Assembly (NCBI GenBank): GCA_031289575.1
Contig: JAITPE010000023.1
Location: 1-12,881, forward strand
DNA length: 12,881 bases
Direction: 5' to 3'
DNA from: Spirochaetia bacterium
Lineage (GTDB): Bacteria > Spirochaetota > UBA4802 > UBA5550
Positions 1-7,799 of the stretch are shown here, in pieces. The notes beneath the pieces were generated by a model. The model was not told where the DNA came from. It was given only the letters and a program-made list of their open reading frames with translations, and did not search any database. A program made the position numbers and the translations under genes. Numbering within the stretch: the first letter of the stretch is position 1; each line of letters opens with the position of its first letter.

Positions 1-1098
1 AGGTACAGCGGAAAGAAATGCGTTCTTGTTACCAACCATTCCGGCGTAGACAGGTACATGAACAAGAACATAGATTTGCTGCGGGCAAAGGGCATCAATA
101 TCAGCCTTATTATGGCGCCCGAACACGGCCTTTACGGCCACCAGAACGAGTACGCGGGCGAAACATCGTGGCGCGACACCCACAGCGGAACGCTCATCTA
201 TAATCTTCACAAGTTAGAACAGGGAAAGTTCAATGAGATTATTCAAGAGGCCGGTATTATAATCTTTGATATTCAAGATATGGGCATGCGCTGCTACACA
301 TATATTTCCAACCTGAAATTTATAATGGACGCCGTAAACGGAAGCCAAACAGAACTCATCGTCCTTGACCGGCCCGACCCCATAGCCTTTCTGGGAATCG
401 ACGGCGCTTTCCTCGACGCTCGCTTCGCTACGCGTTTCATAAGCGCCTTTCCCGCCCCGCTCATATACGACATGACCATCGGTGAAGCCGCGCTCTACTA
501 CAAGGGCGAATACGCAAAGGACGTTAAACTCACAGTATTTAAAATGTCAGGCTACAAGCGCAAAACGCTCTATCACAATACGGCAATGCCGTGGGTTCCG
601 CCCTCGCCTAATCTGCCGACGTACAGTTCCGCGATTGTTTATTCGGCGGTAGTGCTGATGGAGTGCGTAAATATTTCGCTGGGAAGAGGAACGCCCATGC
701 CGTTTGAGTACATAGGCGCGCCGTGGATTGACCCTGTGAAGTTTTGCGCCGATTTGGAAAAGATGAATCTGGGCCCGTTTAAGTTTCGTCCGGTTTATTT
801 TACGCCGTTGATGCGCCGCTATTCCGGGCAGACCTGCGGCGGCGCGCATCTTGTGTATACCGGCGGCAAGTTCAGCCCGACAGAGGTATCGTACAAAATA
901 ATCCGGTATCTCCTTGGCAATTATCCCGAAGCAAAATGGGATACGCATAACGAAAAATACGAAATAGACGCCATGGCCGGTACCGACAAATTCCGCGCGG
1001 CAATAACTCAGGGACTCAGCTTTGAGGAGTACCTTAAACTAATCGAACCTGAGGTAAAGGAATATCGAAAGAAGAGAAAAAAATATATACTTTACTGA
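1..1098 (+). CDS. namZ: NamZ-like exo-beta-N-acetylmuramidase (DUF1343, GH171), 5'-truncated by the window edge
   Basis: Family role: NamZ enzymes remove N-acetylmuramic acid from the non-reducing end of peptidoglycan fragments, in cell-wall recycling. The frame is open from base 1: the 19 residues before the first ATG (position 58) read RYSGKKCVLVTNHSGVDRY, matching the family's N-terminal GK-x-LVTN-x-GVDR motif. The ATG at 58 is therefore internal and the true start lies upstream of the window. Visible residues: 365. Family motifs in order are APEHGLYG (39-46), FDIQDMGMRCYTYIS (about 89-103), VLDRPDPI, MPWVPPSPNLPT, NISLGRGTPMPFEYIGAPWID, and the C-terminal EPEVKEYRKKRKKYILY. No frameshift is visible. 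Whether it has a signal peptide cannot be seen. It converges on flhG with 28 bp between stops, so it is not part of the flagellar operon. Family assignment is firm; the exact substrate is inferred. Confidence 0.93.
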   Translation, partial: RYSGKKCVLVTNHSGVDRYMNKNIDLLRAKGINISLIMAPEHGLYGHQNEYAGETSWRDTHSGTLIYNLHKLEQGKFNEIIQEAGIIIFDIQDMGMRCYTYISNLKFIMDAVNGSQTELIVLDRPDPIAFLGIDGAFLDARFATRFISAFPAPLIYDMTIGEAALYYKGEYAKDVKLTVFKMSGYKRKTLYHNTAMPWVPPSPNLPTYSSAIVYSAVVLMECVNISLGRGTPMPFEYIGAPWIDPVKFCADLEKMNLGPFKFRPVYFTPLMRRYSGQTCGGAHLVYTGGKFSPTEVSYKIIRYLLGNYPEAKWDTHNEKYEIDAMAGTDKFRAAITQGLSFEEYLKLIEPEVKEYRKKRKKYILY

Positions 1099-1110
1099 TT
1101 CAGAAAAGCT

Positions 1111-1137
1111 ATTCTTTCTATTCTTTCTATTCTTTCT
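1111..1137. repeat. Three exact tandem copies of a 9-bp unit (ATTCTTTCT) across the flhG stop
   Basis: Copies lie at 1111-1119, 1120-1128 and 1129-1137. Read on the minus strand, the unit supplies the last codons of flhG and its TAG stop, then two more in-frame TAG codons (AAA GAA TAG twice). Since the unit is three codons long, gain or loss of a copy outside the coding part would leave the protein end unchanged. A 13-base stretch at 1108-1120 recurs exactly at 12750-12762, at the flbD stop. Confidence 0.9.
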
Positions 1138-2047
1138 CTTCCTTTGATTCCTCGATGTCATCTAACAGATCATCTTCATCATCTTTATTGACGGAAAAAT
1201 TCATCAGGTTTTTAAAAAACGAACTCATGCCGCTTCCCCTTTCCGGATGACCTCCGCTCCTGTTGGCCAAGATGTCGGCGATTATTGACACGCAGCCCGA
1301 TGCCTTTGATTTGGGATAGCTCACGATAAACGGTTTCTGGTTGCGGACCGATTTTGGAACTACAGAATCATCAAACACAAATCCCAGATTCTCAACCTTT
1401 ATATTAAGAAACTGGCTCGCTATGTTTATGATCCGCTGCGCTACGCGCTTTCCTTCCGATACCGATTGCACCCTGTTTACTATGAGTTTTACATTTTTGT
1501 CATAGGCTTGGGCGGCTATTGACTTTATCATTCCATAGGCGTCGGTTATGGCCGTGGGCTCCGGCGTAGTAACGACAATGACCTCATCCGAGGCTACGAC
1601 AAAACTCAGAACATTCTGTGAAACGCCGGCGCCCGTGTCTATTATCATATAGTCATCGGCGTCAAGGCTGGCGAACCCGTTTATGAAATCGTTCCTTTGT
1701 TTGGTCTCAAGGTTGGCGAGCTGGTAAAAACCGGACGCGCCGGCAATTATCTTTATTCCCTCCGGTATTTCAATAACAATGTCTCTCAGGCTTTTCTTTC
1801 CTTTTATTACATGGTACAGATTGTACTTGGGAATAATACCAAATATTATATTGATATTAGCCAAGCCCAAATCGGCATCAAGCAAGGTGACCGAGGCCCC
1901 GGTCTGGGCTAAAGCAATGGCAAGATTAGCCGAAAGGCTTGTCTTGCCCACTCCCCCTTTGCCGCTTGTTACGGCGATAGTCTTTGTTTTTTTTGCCTTG
2001 GTTCCCTGCTCAAGAACGATCCTCCTGAGATTAGTAGCTTGATCCAC
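1127..2047 (-). CDS. flhG: FlhG (YlxH/FleN), MinD-like ATPase controlling flagellar number and placement
   Basis: FlhG is a membrane-associated ParA/MinD-type ATPase that works with FlhF to set flagellar number and site. The 306-residue protein has the deviant Walker A SGKGGVGKTSL (28-38), DADLGLAN (57-64) and Walker B-side DTGAG (137-141). Residues 2-8, DQATNLR, match the DQAxxLR helix known from FlhG/YlxH to stimulate the FlhF GTPase, so the partner interface looks intact. The tail (about 288-306) is highly acidic (DDEDDLLDDIEESKEEKE), perhaps after a membrane-targeting helix near 274-285. Translation starts at GTG, preceded by a full AAGGAGG Shine-Dalgarno 5 nt upstream. It lies 16 bp after flhF and is last in the operon. 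No intrinsic terminator is visible after the stop; transcription may run into the convergent namZ gene. Confidence 0.95.
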   Translation of the reverse strand: MDQATNLRRIVLEQGTKAKKTKTIAVTSGKGGVGKTSLSANLAIALAQTGASVTLLDADLGLANINIIFGIIPKYNLYHVIKGKKSLRDIVIEIPEGIKIIAGASGFYQLANLETKQRNDFINGFASLDADDYMIIDTGAGVSQNVLSFVVASDEVIVVTTPEPTAITDAYGMIKSIAAQAYDKNVKLIVNRVQSVSEGKRVAQRIINIASQFLNIKVENLGFVFDDSVVPKSVRNQKPFIVSYPKSKASGCVSIIADILANRSGGHPERGSGMSSFFKNLMNFSVNKDDEDDLLDDIEESKEEKE

Positions 2048-2063
2048 AGAAACCTCCTTCGCA

Positions 2064-3407
2064 TCAGCTGTTGATATTGCCTATCATTAACTCCACAATT
2101 TTATCCGAGTCAGCAACCTCAATATCATTCGGGACTTCCTGTCCATTCGTGAAATAAGAAATAGGCTTGCTATATTTATCGGCAATATCAACAACATTCC
2201 CAATATTAGAAGTTTCATCTACCTTGGTTATTATTACACTATTGAAATTAATTGCGTCAAAAGCCCGAAAAATATCACTCAAATCGTTTTTTCTTGTATT
2301 TCCGCTGACGCAAAGTATCTTTTCAAAGTCATAATCTATGAGATCCGCGTAGTTTTTCATTTCGGCAATCTTAAGCTGATTTTTCTGGCTCCTGCCCGAT
2401 GTATCGACCAATATAATATCGGCCTTTTCATTAGTGATTACGGACTTGAACTCCTTTGAGTCATTGACCGCGTATATCGGGATACGTATGATCTCGGCGT
2501 ATTTCCGAAGCTGTTCGGTAGCGGCTATTCTGTAATTGTCTATGGTTATAAAGACAACCCTATTGCCTTCCTTAAGCGAATGAATGGCGCCGAGCTTAGC
2601 CATGGTTGTGGTTTTGCCCACGCCGGTAGGGCCTATGAACATGATGATTTTCTTCTTGCTGTTCCCAAGCCTTATAGGGCCGGATGTCACAATGCGGCTC
2701 TTGAGCAGTTCCTTGAGGCTCTTTTCTATTTTGTACGAGTCCTGCAGATCGTCATTGCTTATGGAATTTTTCACCCCGCGCATGATTGCGGCGCTCTCTT
2801 CGCGGTTGAAGTCGTTCTGCTCAAGAATATTCAAATACTTGGCAATGAGCGGGGCTTCTTCCTTTTCCGATTGCTTCCAACCGCCTTTGCTCTCGGCGAG
2901 AGCGTTAAAGGCGTCTTTGAGTTGACGCAGTTCCTTCTCAAGGTTAAAGCCGGCGTGCTCCTGCGGGAGCGCCGGCTTTTTTGTTGCAGCCTCACGTTCT
3001 TCCGGGTACGGCATTGAAGATGAAATAGTGGAAGAAGAAGCGGAAGAAGAAATTGAGGAAATGGATGATGCCGGTTTTGCCGAAGAGCCCTTTATCTGGT
3101 TTATTTTTTCCATGATCTCGGCGTCAAGTTTTGACGGCCCCTGAGAGCGAAGGATGTCATTTATGTCATCCTTGCGGCCTCCCACCGTTATATCCAACCC
3201 CGCTTTTGGTTTCGGCTTGAGCTCACCCCTGCGTTCCGGAATGCCTATGGTCATTTCAACCACATCCTTGCCGAAAAGAGTCGACTTAAAAAGTCCGCCC
3301 TCTTTTATATTCTTATGGCTTATAGGTATAGCGTCATCCCCATATTCACGCCTTAGCCTCTGCATTGCTTCGGCGTATGTCTTTGCTTTAATTTTGGCAT
3401 ATTTCAT
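2064..3407 (-). CDS. flhF: FlhF, SRP-type GTPase for flagellar placement
   Basis: FlhF belongs to the SRP GTPase family (Ffh, FtsY) and sets where and how many flagella are built. I start it at the ATG ending at 3407, 7 nt after an AGGAG ribosome site; the ATG 30 bp upstream has no such site and adds ten atypical residues. The protein is then 447 aa: an N-terminal B domain (MKYAKIKAKTYAEAMQRLRREYG, typical of FlhF), a Ser-rich linker (about 108-131), a helical N domain (about 155-245) and the GTPase G domain. G motifs: GPTGVGKTT (259-267), DTSGRS (335-340), TKVDE (394-398). flhA lies 33 bp upstream in the operon and flhG, its regulator, 16 bp downstream. The linker DNA contains a strong hairpin (separate entry). 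Confidence 0.95.
   Translation of the reverse strand: MKYAKIKAKTYAEAMQRLRREYGDDAIPISHKNIKEGGLFKSTLFGKDVVEMTIGIPERRGELKPKPKAGLDITVGGRKDDINDILRSQGPSKLDAEIMEKINQIKGSSAKPASSISSISSSASSSTISSSMPYPEEREAATKKPALPQEHAGFNLEKELRQLKDAFNALAESKGGWKQSEKEEAPLIAKYLNILEQNDFNREESAAIMRGVKNSISNDDLQDSYKIEKSLKELLKSRIVTSGPIRLGNSKKKIIMFIGPTGVGKTTTMAKLGAIHSLKEGNRVVFITIDNYRIAATEQLRKYAEIIRIPIYAVNDSKEFKSVITNEKADIILVDTSGRSQKNQLKIAEMKNYADLIDYDFEKILCVSGNTRKNDLSDIFRAFDAINFNSVIITKVDETSNIGNVVDIADKYSKPISYFTNGQEVPNDIEVADSDKIVELMIGNINS
2946..2982. repeat. Inverted repeat inside flhF, terminator-like on the plus strand
   Basis: Arms AAAGCCGGCG-TG-CTCC (2946-2961) and GGAGCGCCGGCTTT (2966-2979) pair over 14 bp with a two-base bulge and a 4-base loop. 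On the plus strand the stem runs into six T (2977-2982), the form of an intrinsic terminator. No plus-strand gene ends here; the DNA encodes part of the FlhF linker (KKPALPQEHAGF). On the minus strand the T-run lies on the wrong side for termination of the operon. Confidence 0.75.
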
Positions 3408-3440
3408 ATTACATCTCCTAATATAGGTTTTATACAAACA

Positions 3441-5540
3441 TTAAACGGCCGCAGGCAGCAGCGCCGAAATCACAACATTTATCCTTATATTTTTGTTGAT
3501 TTCGCTGTACGAAAGCACAATCGGCTGCGTCATCTCCCTTTCCAAAAGCGTAAAGACCGCACGGCGTACCACAGGCGAAACGAGAAATACCGGCTGATGC
3601 TCGGCAAGCTTTGCCCTGTTGACGGCGTCAGTGAGCGCCTTCAGTATGACCGAATGCGAATCCGGGTCAAGGGCAACTATTTGCCCGTCTACCGGATCGT
3701 CGTGAATAGCGTCCCGTACGGCCGATTCAATATCCGGATCGACGGTTATTACATTGAGCATATTTGAGCCGTCGATATAGTCGGCCGTTATTTGCCGCGA
3801 GAGGGCAACACGGACATATTCCGTAAGAAAATCAGAGTTGCCCCTCAATGAGTCGGCATAAGTTGCGAGCGTTTCCATAATGGTCAGCATGTTTCTTATG
3901 GAAACGCGCTCGCGCAGCAGGTTTTGCAGAACCTTTTGTATTGACCCCAGAGTGAGTTTCTTTTCCTCGACCTCCGCGACAACAGCCGGATACTCGCTCT
4001 TGAGATTATCAACAAGCTGTTTAACCTCCTGGCGTCCCAATATATCGTAGGCATATCTTTTAATTATCTCTGTGAGATGAGTCGCCACCATCGTTGGGCA
4101 GTCAACCACAGTGTATCCGCGGCTCTCGGCCGTACTCTGCTTGTCGCCCTCAATCCAGATCGCGTTTTGCCCAAACGCCGGTTCCACAAACTCATCGCCT
4201 TCTATTTTTGACTCAACAGTTCCGGAATTCATAGCCATCAGCTTGCCGACCTGCAGAATGCCGCGGCCTATCTCAACGCCCTTAATGAGAATCGAATAAA
4301 CCTGAGGCTCAAGCTCCATATTGTCCCGTATACGGATAGGCGGAACAATGAGCCCCATGTCAAGGGCGCTGCGGCGGCGGATGTTCATAATCCTTTCGAG
4401 CAGAGTCCCGCCCTGCTCAGGGTCAACTAAGGGTATAAGGTTGTACCCTATTTCAACGGCAAGAGGGTCAACCAAGGGCGGCGGCTCGCTGCCGGCCTTG
4501 GGGGTATCCTTGACCTGCTTGAGTTCCTGTTCCGCGCGCTCTTCCTTTCTGGCTTTACTCAAGACATATCCGAGCGACGCGAGTCCCGATGATAAAAGAA
4601 TAAGCGCGACCTTTGGGAATCCGGGAATCAGTACGGCACAACCCAGAGCCGCCGATGTTACATACAGCGCCTTGGGCTGAAAGGTGAGCAGCTGCTGGCC
4701 TATTTCATCGCCAAGATTTTTATTATCCGTGGCCGCCCTTGTGACGATTATGCCTGTTGCCGTTGTAATCAAGAGAGAAGGAATTTGGCTCACAAGCCCA
4801 TCACCTATGCTCAAAAGCGTGTATGTGTTGAGGGCCACATCGAAGCTTTCGTTCCTTATTACAATTCCGGTAATGAATCCGCCTATAATATTTATGACCG
4901 TTATGACAATGCCTACCTTTACATCGCCCTGAATAAATTTCGACGCTCCATCCATTGACCCGTAAAAATCAGTCTCTTGGCTCAGCTCGGCCCTGCGCCT
5001 GCGGGCCTCGTCCTCATTTATAAGTCCGCTGCTTAAGTCGGAGTCTATGCTCATCTGCTTGCCTGGCATGGCGTCCAACGCGAAGCGCGCGGCTACCTCG
5101 GCTGTTCTTGTCGCTCCCTTTGTTATTACTAAAAACTGAACCGCTACCAAAATTATGAACACAATGAATCCCACAATGTAGCTTCCGCCTACTACAAAGT
5201 TTCCAAAACTCCTCACTATTTTGCCGTCGAACGACGCGCCCTGCAAAAGAATAAGACGCGTTGAAGACACATTGAGCGCCAGCCGAAACACGGTAGTTAC
5301 AAGCAGAAGGGCCGGAAACACCGAAAACTCATGCGCTTTGCCCACATACATGACAATCATGAGAATCAATAGACCAAGCATTATGCTCACGGCCATGAAG
5401 AAATCCAACAGGAATGTTGGTATTGGAATAACAAGCATTGCCACTATAGTAATAATGGCAATGCCGACCATTACATCGCTTTTTTTTCCCAACAAGTTCA
5501 GATTTTCAACAGAAAAGAACGATGCTGCTTTACCCGTCAT
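3441..5540 (-). CDS. flhA: FlhA, flagellar type III export gate protein
   Basis: FlhA is the large inner-membrane export-gate protein; its cytosolic domain docks chaperone-substrate complexes and its membrane part couples ion flow to export. The 699-residue length is normal for the family. The N-terminal half is strongly hydrophobic, with membrane segments visible near 22-66, 74-99, 112-140, 207-228 and 240-267. The FHIPEP-family signature RTAEVAARFALDAMPGKQMSID covers about 145-166, followed by the conserved DSDLSSGLI. A charged linker (about 330-360) leads to the soluble C-terminal domain. The ATG follows a GGGGATGAAAC ribosome site. flhB ends 11 bp upstream and flhF follows 33 bp downstream. 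The reading frame is intact. Confidence 0.97.
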   Translation of the reverse strand: MTGKAASFFSVENLNLLGKKSDVMVGIAIITIVAMLVIPIPTFLLDFFMAVSIMLGLLILMIVMYVGKAHEFSVFPALLLVTTVFRLALNVSSTRLILLQGASFDGKIVRSFGNFVVGGSYIVGFIVFIILVAVQFLVITKGATRTAEVAARFALDAMPGKQMSIDSDLSSGLINEDEARRRRAELSQETDFYGSMDGASKFIQGDVKVGIVITVINIIGGFITGIVIRNESFDVALNTYTLLSIGDGLVSQIPSLLITTATGIIVTRAATDNKNLGDEIGQQLLTFQPKALYVTSAALGCAVLIPGFPKVALILLSSGLASLGYVLSKARKEERAEQELKQVKDTPKAGSEPPPLVDPLAVEIGYNLIPLVDPEQGGTLLERIMNIRRRSALDMGLIVPPIRIRDNMELEPQVYSILIKGVEIGRGILQVGKLMAMNSGTVESKIEGDEFVEPAFGQNAIWIEGDKQSTAESRGYTVVDCPTMVATHLTEIIKRYAYDILGRQEVKQLVDNLKSEYPAVVAEVEEKKLTLGSIQKVLQNLLRERVSIRNMLTIMETLATYADSLRGNSDFLTEYVRVALSRQITADYIDGSNMLNVITVDPDIESAVRDAIHDDPVDGQIVALDPDSHSVILKALTDAVNRAKLAEHQPVFLVSPVVRRAVFTLLEREMTQPIVLSYSEINKNIRINVVISALLPAAV

Positions 5541-5551
5541 GTTTCATCCCC

Positions 5552-6697
5552 TTATATGACCGCCTTGTATTTAGTATAGAGTTCCTGATAGATGAGCACT
5601 ACAGCGTTAAAGAGTTCCTGCGGAATCAACTGCCCAACCTCAACATCCTTGTATATCTGCCTTGCCAACGGCCTGTTCTCAATCATGGGGACATTGTTTC
5701 TTTTGGCAATCTCGCGTATGCGCAGCGCTACGGCATCCTCCCCCTTGGCTGTGACCATGGGCGAGAACATTGTTTCCCTGTCATAGAGAAGAGCGACCGC
5801 GTAGTGCGTCGGATTTGTGATGATAACGTCGGCCTTGGGCACAGCCGAGAGCATATTTCTGCGGTGCATTTCGCGTATGCGGGCCCTTATATGAGGATCT
5901 CCCATTGATTCCTTGTATTCCTCTTTGAGTTCCTGCTTGGTCATTTTCAAGGATTCCATAAGCTCTCTTTTTTGAAAAAAATAATCCGGAACGGAAAGCA
6001 CAAGAAGAAGCACCGAAGTCCACAGTATTATTTTCAAAGCGCCCATGAGTACAATCTTGACGGCCATCCCCACCGACAGGTCGGGCGTGGTCATGAGTTT
6101 TTCAAAATCGGACATAATGATGAGATACGCGGTGAAGCCTATCAGCAAGACCTTTGCTATGGATTTAAACAGGTTCATCGCGACCTGCTTTGAAAAGAAT
6201 ATCTTTTTCATTATGGTTGCCGGGTCGAAGCGCAGCTTGCTCCAGTCCATTTTAAGCGGATGCGTGGATACCTGAAGGCCGACCTGCATAACATTGCCTG
6301 CCACAGCCGCTATAAGAACAGCGAGAAAAACCGGCAGCAGGATCTTGGCCGATTCGCCCGCGACCGCCATGAAATCCAAGAACAGGCTCCGCTGTGTCAG
6401 GTGCAGCCTTGAAAAGGATGACAGGTAGTACTTTGTCATGGCGGCTATAGAATCGTATATCCACGAGGAGAACAGAAAGACCACGAGAACGCCGAATATA
6501 ACAACAAGGCTTTGGGGAAGTTCCTGCGTTTTGGCGACCTGCCCTTTCTCCCTTGCCTCGCGTACCTTTTTTTCCGTGGCCTCTTCGGTTCGGCCATCAT
6601 CTTCGGCGGCAAAGAGCTGCAGGTCAAAGGCAAAGCCTTCGATAAACGGACGCTCATATATTTCCAAAAAATCTTTCATATATCTATCTATATTCAA
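5552..6697 (-). CDS. flhB: FlhB, flagellar export substrate-specificity switch protein
   Basis: FlhB is the export-apparatus membrane protein whose cytosolic domain cleaves itself at NPTH and switches export from hook to filament proteins. Here NPTH is intact at residues 295-298. Hydrophobic segments lie near 62-84, 116-142, 178-196 and 214-237, followed by the conserved charged linker (FQKRELMESLKMTKQELKEE, 241-260). The 381-residue form starts at TTG; the next in-frame start is an ATG ending at 6679 (six residues shorter). Neither has a clear Shine-Dalgarno, so the start is uncertain and reinitiation after fliR is likely. The N-terminus carries about 30 residues ending FDLQLFAAEDDGRTE before the usual EEATEKKVREAREKGQVAKTQEL, an extension I associate with spirochete FlhB. 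Notably, it is in the same frame as fliR, separated only by TGA and one TGG codon. Confidence 0.95.
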   Translation of the reverse strand: MNIDRYMKDFLEIYERPFIEGFAFDLQLFAAEDDGRTEEATEKKVREAREKGQVAKTQELPQSLVVIFGVLVVFLFSSWIYDSIAAMTKYYLSSFSRLHLTQRSLFLDFMAVAGESAKILLPVFLAVLIAAVAGNVMQVGLQVSTHPLKMDWSKLRFDPATIMKKIFFSKQVAMNLFKSIAKVLLIGFTAYLIIMSDFEKLMTTPDLSVGMAVKIVLMGALKIILWTSVLLLVLSVPDYFFQKRELMESLKMTKQELKEEYKESMGDPHIRARIREMHRRNMLSAVPKADVIITNPTHYAVALLYDRETMFSPMVTAKGEDAVALRIREIAKRNNVPMIENRPLARQIYKDVEVGQLIPQELFNAVVLIYQELYTKYKAVI

Positions 6698-6700
6698 CCA

Positions 6701-7480
6701 TCAACCCGGCCAGTGCTGCATCATCTTTGTGATAAATCCAAATGTCCTTTCAAGAGAAACATGCATGACGCGAATAATCAGCGGCGAACTTATAAGCAAA
6801 ACGCCGAACGCCACCATGATCTTAAAAGGAAAACCCATCATCATAATATTCATCTGGGGCGCGGCTTTGGCCAGCACCCCCAAACTTACCGAAATAAGAA
6901 ATATAGTCCCCACAACCGGAAGGGCTATCTTAAGCGCTATGACAAACATTCCGCTGAACGAGTACATCATGTATTGAACCAACTTCCCGCTGGACATTCG
7001 TCCTATGTCAAAAAAAGGCACAAGCTCGTACGAATGGTAAATGGCCTCTATCATAAGATGGTGCCCGTTCATTGCCAAAAGAACAAGAAGCGCAATGAGA
7101 TTCTTCATTTGGCCTATCAGAGGAACCGAAATTTGAGACAGCGGATCCAGAACCTCATTGATGCCGAACCCTATTTGAACCGCGAAGTACTGTCCGGCCA
7201 GCTGAAAAGCGGCAAATACAATCGACAGGAGAAAGCCGATATAAAGGCCGATGGCAACCTCCCTGAGTATCATGAGAAAAAAGATTCCGCTGTTGCCGGA
7301 TATATCGTATCCCTTGGATGCCACCACAGGGAAAATAATAAGAGTTATCAAAAAAGATAAAATCGCCTTGAGCCTGAACGGAATAATTCCGCTTGAGAAA
7401 AATGGCGCTATTACAAACATCGAATTCATTCTTATAAGAATGAGCAAAAACACCTGAAAATGATAAACAAAATATTCCAT
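6701..7480 (-). CDS. fliR: FliR, flagellar export gate membrane protein
   Basis: FliR combines with FliP and FliQ to form the helical export pore in the inner membrane. The 259-residue length and nearly continuous hydrophobicity are typical. Family features include the N-terminal VFLLILIRMNSMFVIAPFF, the LREVAIGLYIGFLLS segment (about 72-86), GQYFAVQIGFGINEVLDP (about 95-112) and LGVLAKAAPQMNIMMMGFPFKI near 201-222. The ATG overlaps the fliQ stop by one base (TGATG), indicating translational coupling, with a GGAAG ribosome site inside fliQ. It ends HWPG-TGA; the next codons continue in frame into flhB. FliR-FlhB fusion proteins are known in clostridia, so this layout is noteworthy. Confidence 0.96.
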   Translation of the reverse strand: MEYFVYHFQVFLLILIRMNSMFVIAPFFSSGIIPFRLKAILSFLITLIIFPVVASKGYDISGNSGIFFLMILREVAIGLYIGFLLSIVFAAFQLAGQYFAVQIGFGINEVLDPLSQISVPLIGQMKNLIALLVLLAMNGHHLMIEAIYHSYELVPFFDIGRMSSGKLVQYMMYSFSGMFVIALKIALPVVGTIFLISVSLGVLAKAAPQMNIMMMGFPFKIMVAFGVLLISSPLIIRVMHVSLERTFGFITKMMQHWPG

Positions 7481-7752
7481 CAGGGGCTTCCGATTCTCCC
7501 TATCAGGTCAAATACGTTAAATGTGTAATCGGTAAGCATTCGCGACATCCATGACCAAAGGAGAATCAGCGTGACAAAAATGGTCACAATTTTTGGAACA
7601 AATGTAAGAGTCTGCTCCTGAATCGACGTTGTTGTCTGGAATATGGCGATTACAAGGCCGACCAGCATTCCCACCAAGAGAATCGGCGCCGAAACAATCA
7701 GTGTTATCATCAGCGAATCGCGCAGTAGTTTTATGATTACCATCTCTGTCAT
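7480..7752 (-). CDS. fliQ: FliQ, flagellar export gate membrane protein
   Basis: FliQ is a small two-helix membrane protein; several copies pack around FliP/FliR in the export pore. The 90 residues are the usual length. Hydrophobic hairpin segments lie at about 14-38 and 50-72, separated by the conserved QTTTSIQEQTLTFVPK loop (39-54). The ATG at 7752 has a GAGGG ribosome site about 7 nt upstream; an in-frame ATG three codons later is possible but less well placed. It lies 47 bp after fliP, the widest gap within the export genes, with no structure seen in it, and overlaps fliR by one base. Confidence 0.96.
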   Translation of the reverse strand: MTEMVIIKLLRDSLMITLIVSAPILLVGMLVGLVIAIFQTTTSIQEQTLTFVPKIVTIFVTLILLWSWMSRMLTDYTFNVFDLIGRIGSP

Positions 7753-7799
7753 ATCATGTCCCTCATATTATGTCTCTTTAGTTATGCCTTCTTTTAACG

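Noticed and set aside
58..60. ATG at 58 as the start of namZ
   Set aside because: The conserved LVTN-x-SGVDR motif is encoded in frame upstream, so the gene is truncated by the window edge.
1060..1126. Intrinsic terminator after flhG
   Set aside because: No stem followed by a T-run on the minus strand was found.
1111..1137. CRISPR-like repeat
   Set aside because: Units are 9 bp and directly adjacent, with no spacers.
3408..3437. Upstream ATG for flhF
   Set aside because: AGGAG is placed for the ATG at 3407, and family N-termini begin with MKYAKIKA-like sequence.
6512..7360. Open frame of 282 codons on the plus strand across flhB and fliR
   Set aside because: Antisense to two certain genes; His/Lys/Arg-rich composition of a shadow frame; no ribosome site noticed.
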